A DNA stretch of 8,484 nucleotides from Flavobacteriaceae bacterium (GTDB lineage: Bacteria; Bacteroidota; Bacteroidia; Flavobacteriales; Flavobacteriaceae). The stretch spans positions 1 through 8,484 of the forward strand of contig CANHNG010000056.1 of NCBI GenBank assembly GCA_947461915.1, in the 5' to 3' direction. The position numbers were made by a program, and so were the translations under genes. Below the pieces are notes generated by a model. That model did no database searches. It was not told the DNA's origin and worked only from the letters and a program-made list of their open reading frames with translations. Below are positions 1 to 6,600 of this stretch, piece by piece; within the stretch, counting starts at the first letter, position 1; each line of letters starts with the position of its first letter.

Positions 1-409
1 AAATAGCGATAGTTCCCGAATTGAAAAATACGGGCGTAGTTACCTTTGGCGCGACGTCGATAATCCGAGAATCTTCTTTTAAAACCCTAATGATGGTTTC
101 GCCATTGTAGATGGATTTCCCTCTGTCCTTTGGCTTTATGGAATTGACAAAATTAATATTGTCTTTGTATTGCGCCGACAAAGAAATGGGTTGATTTTCA
201 GTAGGTTTAATTTCATTATACAAAAGAATATGAGGCGTTCTGTTGAGCATCAAGCCATCTAGCATATCGTTTAAACCATGCATAAAACTCACCAAGGAAA
301 TAAACATGGTAATACCAAAAGTTACGCCAATAGCGGCTACGACCGTTTGTTTTAGTCGTGCCCGAAGCAAATGCAGTGCTATATTCAGGATGAGTTTGTA
401 GTTTGTCAT
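1..409 (-). CDS. ABC transporter permease, FtsX/MacB type (N-terminal 136 residues, truncated by window edge)
   Basis: Reading the minus strand from ATG at 409-407 gives an open frame running off the left edge. The protein begins with a short basic amphipathic stretch (residues 1-18, LHLLRARLKQ), then a hydrophobic membrane segment at about 19-43 (VVAAIGVTFGITMFISLVSF), then a soluble region. This is the layout of the MacB_PCD/FtsX permease family, where a first transmembrane helix precedes a large extracytoplasmic domain. No ATPase domain precedes the helix, so unlike MacB the ATPase must be a separate polypeptide, not seen here. The start overlaps the stop of the upstream adaptor gene as ATGA (406-409), implying translational coupling. 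Likely role, by inference: the inner-membrane part of an ABC efflux or lipoprotein-transport complex fed by that adaptor. Substrate unknown. The C-terminal helices are outside the window. Confidence 0.82.
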   Translation of the reverse strand, partial: MTNYKLILNIALHLLRARLKQTVVAAIGVTFGITMFISLVSFMHGLNDMLDGLMLNRTPHILLYNEIKPTENQPISLSAQYKDNINFVNSIKPKDRGKSIYNGETIIRVLKEDSRIIDVAPKVTTPVFFNSGTIAI

Positions 410-1500
410 TGGGGTTTATAAATAGTTTCTTCTGCTTGTAAACCTTCCAATATTTCTGCTTTTTGATAATCACTCAATCCAATTTTAACTTTTCTTTTCT
501 CGTCTTTATTCACCAAAACATATTGCCCTTGAATCAAATAACTTTTCGGAATGGTAATAACCTTCTTTTTTGTTTTGATGACAATATTGGCTTCGGCGGT
601 TAAATTTGGATAGAGCTTTTGTGGTGGTTTCATAAAATGGGCTTCTATTTTAAAAGTACGGGAACGCTCCTGCATGATGGGATAAATTTTGTCTACCACA
701 GCTTCAAAAACTTGTCCTTTATAACTGTCCATCGTCACCAAAACTTTTTGACCCAAGTTTACGAGAACCATGTCATTTTCATCAACTTCCAATTCAAGCA
801 AAAAGGAATTCGATTCGCCAATAATGGCCAATGGGGTTTGGGTGGTGATTAAAGTTCCTTCTTTCACGGGAATATCAAACAATTGTCCTGAAAAAGCACT
901 TTTGACACTAAAATCACTTTCGGATTTTTGACTAATTTTTAGATTGATATTGTTCCGACTTTGATCGTTTTGCAACTGGGCTTTGAGTTGTGCCAATTGC
1001 TTTTTTGCAGTTTCGTAATTGATTTTGGAACTTTTATATCCCAGTTCTACCCTTTCAAAATCAACTTCAGAAATAATTTGGTATTGCTTTATCCTTTTAT
1101 TCCTATTGTAAATGGATTCGTCCAGTGCCAATTTGTCTTTGGCAGCTTGCACTTTCATTTCCATCTCGGAAATTTTATCCTGAATATAATGATTGCTTTC
1201 CTGACTCAATTGGTAGGCTAATCGGGCATTTTCAGTATTCAAATCGGCTTTCTCTTGCTCTAACTCAAACAATAGTTGACCTTCTTTAACAGACTGTCCA
1301 ACAGCAACTTTTATTTTTTGCAAAACCCCATTTACCGTAGAATAAACGGTGTATTGCCCAACGGCTTTTACAACACCGGAAGCATAAACACTTTGTGTTA
1401 CATCCCCAACTGTGGGTTTGATTTCTTCGGTATCTTTTTTGGAACAAGAAATACTAATTAAAAAAAATATAGAAAGTAATGATACTGCTGAAGCCCTCAT
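406..1500 (-). CDS. Lipoprotein periplasmic adaptor subunit of an efflux transporter (HlyD/MacA/RND-MFP family)
   Basis: This 364-aa protein has a membrane-fusion adaptor layout. A hydrophobic signal (residues 5-18) ends in the lipobox SISC with the lipidated Cys at 19, followed by SKKDTEE. The first lipoyl/barrel-sandwich half is at about 50-82 (VNGVLQKIKVAVGQSVKEG), a helical coiled-coil hairpin rich in Lys/Glu/Gln at about 83-192, and the second lipoyl half at about 199-230 (SAFSGQLFDIPVKEG). A beta-barrel lies at about 231-310 and a membrane-proximal C-terminal domain follows. Such adaptors link an inner-membrane pump to an outer-membrane TolC-type channel; the coiled coil docks on the channel. 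The adjacent overlapping permease suggests a MacAB-like ABC partner. No TolC homologue or ATPase is visible in the window. Anchoring is probably by acylation, since no transmembrane helix other than the signal is present. Substrate cannot be inferred. Confidence 0.9.
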   Translation of the reverse strand: MRASAVSLLSIFFLISISCSKKDTEEIKPTVGDVTQSVYASGVVKAVGQYTVYSTVNGVLQKIKVAVGQSVKEGQLLFELEQEKADLNTENARLAYQLSQESNHYIQDKISEMEMKVQAAKDKLALDESIYNRNKRIKQYQIISEVDFERVELGYKSSKINYETAKKQLAQLKAQLQNDQSRNNINLKISQKSESDFSVKSAFSGQLFDIPVKEGTLITTQTPLAIIGESNSFLLELEVDENDMVLVNLGQKVLVTMDSYKGQVFEAVVDKIYPIMQERSRTFKIEAHFMKPPQKLYPNLTAEANIVIKTKKKVITIPKSYLIQGQYVLVNKDEKRKVKIGLSDYQKAEILEGLQAEETIYKPQ

Positions 1501-1547
1501 TTTAGATGCTTTTAAAAACTATTGATAAAATGGAAGAATTTTACATC

Positions 1548-1555
1548 CAAATATA
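1548..1555 (-). promoter_or_regulatory. Candidate Bacteroidota −7 box (TATATTTG) for the adaptor-permease operon
   Basis: The minus strand reads TATATTTG, an exact match to TAnnTTTG, about 48 bp upstream of the adaptor ATG. Transcription would start near 1544, giving a leader of about 45 nt. No TTG −33 box exists at the usual 17-23 bp spacing; that region is occupied by a tandem repeat (1558-1590). Confidence 0.55.
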
Positions 1556-1557
1556 CG

Positions 1558-1590
1558 ACAAAATAGCCTTTGTAAATACATATTAGCCTT
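1558..1590 (-). repeat. Two tandem 13-bp direct repeats (AAGGCTAWTWTGT), possible activator site
   Basis: On the minus strand, AAGGCTAATATGT (1590-1578) and AAGGCTATTTTGT (1570-1558) match at 11 of 13 positions and start exactly 20 bp apart, about two helical turns. The second copy ends 2 bp before the −7 box of the adaptor operon, where a −33 box would be expected. This is the geometry of a dimeric activator binding one DNA face. The regulator is not identified; linkage to regulation is inference from position. Confidence 0.45.
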
Positions 1591-1635
1591 ATAATTATAG
1601 GAAAAAGTGTCGTTTTAACGTTACCAAAGAATGAG

Positions 1636-2133
1636 TTACAACTGCTTTTCCATTATATAATCTTCCATTAAATAACCTTGCCCAATAGGAATATCTTCAT
1701 CGGCAATGATTTCAAAACCCATTTTTTGATAAAAGACACAGGCCTTATTGAATCGGTTCACATTTAATGAAATTTTATCTGTTTTATTATCTTTGGCTAA
1801 AGCCACAATTTTGTCTAGCATCAATTTCCCCATTCCTTTGCCCTGATGTTCAGTAAGTAAATAGAATTTGTGCAATCGAGTAAAGTTTGAATTCAAATAA
1901 TGGTGTTCGTAAGAGGCAAAACCAAGACAAATTTTATTTTTCTTCAGCACAAAAAAATGATGCCTCTTGTTCGCTAGATTATCCATCAAAGTTTCTTCAG
2001 AATAAAATAAATCCAACATATAATCGATTTGCGCTTTCGATAGTATTTCACCATATGTGACCGGCCAAGTTTTAAAAGCAATTTCACGAATTACTTTAAT
2101 GTCCTTTATTGTAGCCTTAGAAATTGTTATCAT
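1636..2133 (-). CDS. GNAT family N-acetyltransferase, PaiA-like
   Basis: The 165-aa product is a single GNAT domain of normal family length. The acetyl-CoA pyrophosphate loop (motif A, Q-x-x-G-x-G) is at residues 97-102 (QGKGMG), following the beta-4 strand RLHKFYL. Motif B (N-x-x-A-x-x-F-Y-x-K-x-G-F) is at 128-140 (NKACVFYQKMGF region), with Tyr135 in the position of the usual general acid. The overall layout, including the N-terminal WPVTYGEI segment and the ending YLMEDYIMEK, resembles Bacillus PaiA-type polyamine acetyltransferases, but the true acceptor could be any amine. A cytoplasmic enzyme. It is monocistronic or the last gene after kdsC: the 75-bp gap upstream holds a weak promoter candidate. 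The ATG at 2133 is chosen because ITISKATIKD is the expected first beta strand and helix. Confidence 0.88.
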   Translation of the reverse strand: MITISKATIKDIKVIREIAFKTWPVTYGEILSKAQIDYMLDLFYSEETLMDNLANKRHHFFVLKKNKICLGFASYEHHYLNSNFTRLHKFYLLTEHQGKGMGKLMLDKIVALAKDNKTDKISLNVNRFNKACVFYQKMGFEIIADEDIPIGQGYLMEDYIMEKQL

Positions 2134-2162
2134 TGTAGGTGGATGAATTTCGTTATAACTTC

Positions 2163-2194
2163 CAAATTTTAATCAGAAAAAAGGAAAACCACAA
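2163..2194 (-). promoter_or_regulatory. Weak promoter candidate for the GNAT gene
   Basis: The minus strand has TTG (2194-2192), a 20-bp spacer, then TAAAATTTG (2171-2163). This resembles TAnnTTTG but with a three-base instead of two-base spacer. It would give a leader of about 25 nt. The imperfect box makes this tentative; readthrough from kdsC is the alternative. Confidence 0.28.
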
Positions 2195-2208
2195 AAGCAA
2201 ACTACATA

Positions 2209-2736
2209 CTAATCAAGCTTGCCGTCAAAATAGGACATCCATTTTCCTTGTACTTTCATCACTTGTTCAATGACGTCTCGGGCGGCACCTTTACCCCCAT
2301 TCCTATGGGAAATATAACGGGAAATGGCTTTGATTTCGGGCGTGGAATCTTGGGGGCAAGAAGGCAATCCCACTAATTGCATCACGTGATAATCAGGGAT
2401 ATCATCGCCCATATACAATACCTGTTCTGGTTTAATATCGTAAAGTTCGATGTATTCCTTAAAAGTGGCTACTTTGTCGGGCGTTCCCAAATAAATGTCC
2501 GTAATACCCAGATTTCTCAATCGCACCCGAACCCCTTCATTGCTTCCTCCTGAAATAATGCATACGTTATACCCGCATTCTACGGCGGCCTTCATCGCAT
2601 AACCATCCCGAATATTCATGACCCGCAGAATCTCCCCTTCATTGGTCACAAAAACGGAACTGTCGGTAAGAACTCCATCAACATCAAAAATAAGAGTGGT
2701 GATGTCGTTCATTATTTGTTTATAGCTTTTTGCCAT
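2209..2736 (-). CDS. kdsC: KdsC-type HAD phosphatase (3-deoxy-D-manno-octulosonate 8-phosphate phosphatase family)
   Basis: The 175-aa product is a cap-less HAD phosphatase, as KdsC enzymes are. Motif I is FDVDGVLTD at 17-25 (nucleophile Asp18, acid/base Asp20), motif II Ser62 in ISGG, motif III Lys88 in TPDKVATF, and motif IV GDDIPD at 110-115 with Asp111/Asp112. The C-terminal NGGKGAARD (146-153 region) is typical of KdsC, where this tail closes the active site of a neighbouring subunit in the tetramer. The family hydrolyses KDO-8-phosphate to KDO for LPS core synthesis; substrate is inferred from family. The first ATG overlaps the upstream DUF2520 gene by 17 bp. A second ATG at 2712 (Met9) would avoid the overlap, but the N-terminus MAKSYKQIMNDITT resembles what I recall of flavobacterial homologues, so the longer form is preferred. 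Confidence 0.9.
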   Translation of the reverse strand: MAKSYKQIMNDITTLIFDVDGVLTDSSVFVTNEGEILRVMNIRDGYAMKAAVECGYNVCIISGGSNEGVRVRLRNLGITDIYLGTPDKVATFKEYIELYDIKPEQVLYMGDDIPDYHVMQLVGLPSCPQDSTPEIKAISRYISHRNGGKGAARDVIEQVMKVQGKWMSYFDGKLD

Positions 2737-3481
2737 TATTTTGTATGGATTGGGTTATTATTTTATATATATTTTTCCGGTTTTCGTCTGATAAAAAATT
2801 CAAATGACGCTCAATGGTTGTATTGTCATTGCGGCTAGCAGGGCCTGTTTGCACCTCTTTTGGCGAAAGTGTTGTTCCCTTGTTTGCCGTTTCCAAAATT
2901 AGGGGTTTTAAAACTTCAAAAGGAATATTATTTTCAAGGCAAATTTCATTGCCAATTTGGTATAGCTGATTCACAAAATTATTGACAAAAACTGCCGAAA
3001 CATGCAAGGCTTGTCTTTGCACCTCACTAATTTTAAAAACTTTATTGGAAATTGAGTAAGCCACTTTTTCTAATAGGTCAAAATCAACATCATTTTCACT
3101 TTCCAAACAAATGGGAATTTCACTTAAGTCAACAGCTACATTTTTCGAAAAAGTTTGTACAGGGTAAAAAACCCCTCTCCTATTCTTATTGTCCAATATA
3201 TCAATGGAAATACTTCCCGAAGTATGGACAACAAGGCGATTTTCGAAAGGCAATTGAGAGGAAACCGCCGCAATGGCATCGTCAGAAACCGCTAAAATAT
3301 ACAGGTCGGCTTCCGCTAAATCTGCATAGTTATCGGTGATTTTATGAGAATCTAAAAGGGGTACTAATGATTCTTTTTGTCTTGAAAAAACTTGTACCAA
3401 ATCGTTTTTTTTGCTTTTGGAAAAAGCATGTATCAAATGTTGGGCGACATTTCCAGAACCAATAATAATCACTTTAACCAT
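2720..3481 (-). CDS. DUF2520 protein: Rossmann-fold NAD(P)-binding, short-chain/F420-NADP oxidoreductase-like
   Basis: The 253-aa protein starts with a Rossmann dinucleotide-binding motif, IIGSGNVAQHL (residues 6-16), and continues with LAVSDDAI (63-70), HTSGS (86-90) and GVFYPVQTFSK (103-113), which mark the Rossmann-like plus DUF2520 pairing. The C-terminal DUF2520 part (from about 115) is helical, with RQALHVSAVFVNNF (156-169) and the conserved QTGPASRND (211-219), resembling the dimerising helical domain of 6-phosphogluconate/ketopantoate dehydrogenase relatives. The reaction is unknown. It shares an operon with kdsC (17-bp overlap, kdsC starting inside its final codons), so a role linked to sugar acid or envelope metabolism is possible but unproven. 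The promoter lies immediately upstream, making this the first gene; the ATG at 3481 is supported by the nucleotide-binding strand beginning at residue 3. Confidence 0.88.
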   Translation of the reverse strand: MVKVIIIGSGNVAQHLIHAFSKSKKNDLVQVFSRQKESLVPLLDSHKITDNYADLAEADLYILAVSDDAIAAVSSQLPFENRLVVHTSGSISIDILDNKNRRGVFYPVQTFSKNVAVDLSEIPICLESENDVDFDLLEKVAYSISNKVFKISEVQRQALHVSAVFVNNFVNQLYQIGNEICLENNIPFEVLKPLILETANKGTTLSPKEVQTGPASRNDNTTIERHLNFLSDENRKNIYKIITQSIQNNGKKL

Positions 3482-3485
3482 TGGA

Positions 3486-3514
3486 CAAAATTAGCGAAAA
3501 AAAATAAAAACCAA
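3486..3514 (-). promoter_or_regulatory. Promoter of the DUF2520-kdsC operon, predicting a near-leaderless mRNA
   Basis: The minus strand has TTG (3514-3512), an 18-bp spacer, then TAATTTTG (3493-3486), an exact match to the Bacteroidota TTG-N17-23-TAnnTTTG promoter. The −7 box ends only 4 bp before the ATG (3481-3479), so transcription would start at or within a few bases of the start codon. Confidence 0.65.
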
Positions 3515-3522
3515 TACACGAT

Positions 3523-3624
3523 GTCAACAATTGAAATTCAAAAAGAAATTGCAATACACTTGCCGTTCAGGACACTTAATTTTGGATTAAATTAACAATT
3601 GTACAAATAAGCAAGTCAACAATT
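3523..3624. repeat. Direct repeat GTCAACAATT in the divergent promoter region
   Basis: GTCAACAATT occurs at 3523-3532 and 3615-3624, and the core AACAATT a third time at 3594-3600 inside an ACAATTGT palindrome. All three lie in the 187-bp gap between the divergent DUF2520 and ccsBA genes. Such repeats could be regulator sites, but AT-rich DNA makes chance repeats likely. Confidence 0.25.
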
Positions 3625-3629
3625 TTAAG

Positions 3630-3637
3630 TACTTTTG
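3630..3637 (+). promoter_or_regulatory. Candidate −7 box (TACTTTTG) for the ccsBA-peroxidase operon
   Basis: TACTTTTG matches TAnnTTTG exactly, 31 bp before the ccsBA ATG, giving a leader of about 25 nt. No TTG lies at 17-23 bp spacing upstream. A second exact match, TAATTTTG at 3577-3584, is also without a good −33 box and is a less likely alternative. Confidence 0.45.
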
Positions 3638-3668
3638 TCCCACTTTTACAAAACGTAATTTCTTACAG

Positions 3669-6600
3669 ATGAATTCAAAATTAGTTTCCATTTTATTCTC
3701 CACACGTTTAATGGCGATGCTTTTCGTAACTTTTGCTATTGCAATGGGTGCTGGAACTTTTATCGAAAGTAAATACAATACAGATACGGCGAGAATTTTA
3801 GTCTATAACTCTTGGTGGTTTGAAGGAATCATGTTACTTTTTATGATAAATTTTATTGGAAATATAAAACGCTATCAATTGCTAAGAAAAGAAAAATGGG
3901 CTACACTTATGCTGCATTTATCTTTTGTTTTCATCATTACTGGAGCTTTCATTACACGATACATCAGTTATGAAGGCATGATGCCCATTCGCGAAGGCGC
4001 TGCCGAAAATAAATTTTATTCAGACAAGATGTACCTCACCCTTTTTGTCGATGGGGAATATAAAGGCGAAATGAAACGCCGGGTTTTCGAAAAACCGGTA
4101 TTACTTTCGCCAGTTACAAAGAATAATTTTTCAATTTCAGACAACTTTGGCGACACCCAATTTGAAGTAAAGTATGATGATTTTATCTTGGGTGCCAAAC
4201 AAGTTATTAAGCCCGATACAAAAGGAGTATTATACCTGAAATTAGTGGAAGCCGGAGACAGTGGTCGGGAAGAACATTTCTTAAAAGAAGGTGAAATTCA
4301 AAACATTCACAATGTACTTTTTGCCTTAAATAAATTTACCTCAGGCGCTATAAACATTACCATAGAAGGAAACACTTCCACAATTCAAACTCCATTTGAA
4401 GGGGATTTTATGAGGATGGCAGATAAATTTCAAGGGGAAGTTGCCAAAGACATATCACAACCCTTAATGATGCGTTCGTTGTACAGCATTGGAGAGAAAC
4501 GCTTTGTTTTTCCTGATCCCGCTGAAAAAGGGGTAATAGGTTATGAATCAAAAAATGATTTTAAAGCCAAAGGCGGAGATAATGCTTTAACTGTAAAAGT
4601 ATTGGCTGATGGACAAGAAAAATCAGTAACGGTATTGGGTGCTAAAGGTAAAGTTGGCGAATCTAAATCGGTTAAAATTGGGAAACTAGACTACACTTTT
4701 TTCTACGGAAGCAAAGCCTACACCTTGCCTTTTAGCATCAAACTCAATGATTTTATTGCCCAAAAATATCCTGGAACGGAGAAAAGTTATTCTTCATTTG
4801 AAAGCCAAGTCACCGTTCAGGACTCCATCACACCTTTTGATGCTAGAATATATATGAATCATGTCTTGGATTATAAAGGATTTCGATTTTTTCAATCTTC
4901 GTTCGATCCAGACGAAAAAGGAACCGTGTTATCCGTAAACCATGATTTTTGGGGAACTTTGATTACGTATATTGGTTATTTCATGTTGTTTTTTGCCATG
5001 ATGTCAATACTGTTTACCAAGCATTCCCGATTTGCTGATTTGAAACGAAAATTGGAAGTGGTGAAAGATAAAAAATCAAAACTGTTTCCAATGTTAGTTT
5101 TATTGTTCGGTTTTACGGCTTTCGCCCAAAATCATTCCGCACATACTCCAAGCCTAAAAGAATTGGACTCCCTAATCAATAAACGCAAAGTAACCGAGGT
5201 TCATGCAGCTAAATTCGGCAGATTGATTGTTCAAGATGCCGGCGGAAGAATGAAACCCATAAATACTTTCTCGTCTGAATTGTTGCGAAAAGTAAGCCAT
5301 AAAGACTCGTATAACGGAATGAATTCGGATCAGGTCTTTTTATCGATGATAGCCGACGGAAATCTTTGGATACAAGTTCCCATGATTTATATCAAGGCCG
5401 GAAACGACAGTATCCGGAAAATTATTGGTCTCGATAAGGACGCAAAATACGCCTCCTTTATATCCTTTTTTGACAACACTGGGAATTATAAATTAGGGCC
5501 TTATTTAGGTGATGCCTACAAAAACGCAAATCCCAACCAATTCGAAAAAGATTTTATCGAAACGGACAAAAAAGTAAATTTGATGGACAATGCTTTGAGC
5601 GGAAGTATTTTGAAGATTTTCCCAATTCCAAATAACAAAAACAACAAATGGATTTCTTATGCCGAATTAGAGCACGCCGGTTTAAAAGGAATGGCCGCCA
5701 CCTACACCCGAAGCATTCTTCCGTTATATTTTGGAGCATTAGGCCGAGCTAAAGCCACTCTTAACTACAAACAAGCTGATGAATTATTGGAGAGCATCAA
5801 CGGATTCCAGAAAAAATTTGGCAACAAAGTAAGGCCAAGTGAAGAAAAAATAAATCTCGAAATCCTGTATAATAAATATGATATTCTACCCAAACTCTTT
5901 TATTATTACTTGTTGGGTGGTATTTTCATGTTGGTGTTTGCATTATTAAACATCTTTTTTGACAAAAAAATATGGAGAGTAACGGTCAATACTTTTCATG
6001 TTTTGATTGGTTTCTTTTTTGGCTTACATACTTTGGCATTAATCGCCCGCTGGTGTATTTCCGGTCATGCCCCTTGGAGTAATGCCTATGAGGCCATCGT
6101 ATATGTAGCCTGGGCTACTATGTTTTTTGGATTGGCCTTTGACCGAAAATCAAAACTTACCGTGGCTTCAGCAGCTTTTGTCACATCGATGATTTTTATG
6201 GCAGCCAACGCCAATTGGATTGATCCGGAAATAGCCAATCTCCAACCCGTATTAAACTCCTATTGGTTGATGATACACGTGGCTGTAATCGTGGCAAGTT
6301 ATGGACCATTTGCCTTGGGAATGATTTTAGGTATCGTTTCTTTACTGTTGATTCTATTTACCAACGAGAAAAACAAAGCCAAAATGAATTTAAACATCAA
6401 AGAAATCACTTATATCAACGAAATGTCATTGACGATTGGCTTGATTATGTTAACGATTGGTAATTTCCTTGGTGGACAATGGGCAAATGAAAGTTGGGGC
6501 CGCTACTGGGGTTGGGATCCAAAAGAAACTTGGGCATTAATCAGTATTATGGTTTATGCTTTTGTAATTCACTCTCGTTTTGTACCTTCACTTAGAGGGA

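Noticed and set aside
619..1461. Several plus-strand ORFs of 60-86 codons opposite the adaptor gene
   Set aside because: They are antisense to a well-supported coding region, rich in Phe/Asn from complementing Lys/Glu codons, and resemble no domain.
1590..1599. TATAATTATA with flanking CC/GG as a terminator between the GNAT and adaptor genes
   Set aside because: It is a loopless AT palindrome with almost no GC stem and no correctly placed T-run; more plausible as part of the promoter region or chance.
2710..2712. Met9 as the start of kdsC, removing the overlap with DUF2520
   Set aside because: The upstream eight residues look like those of related flavobacterial proteins as I recall them, and short overlaps are common in operons; it remains possible.
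3052..3339. 95-codon plus-strand ORF opposite the DUF2520 gene
   Set aside because: Antisense shadow of a conserved reading frame with no recognisable domain or start signal.
3577..3584. TAATTTTG as the main ccsBA promoter
   Set aside because: Exact −7 match but no TTG at 17-23 bp upstream (nearest are 14 and 25 bp away), and it gives a longer leader than the 3630 box. Kept only as an alternative.
3521..3595. Small plus-strand ORF of 24 codons upstream of ccsBA, as a possible leader peptide
   Set aside because: Both candidate ccsBA −7 boxes (3577 and 3630) lie within or after it, so it would not be on the mRNA, and its start context shows nothing special.
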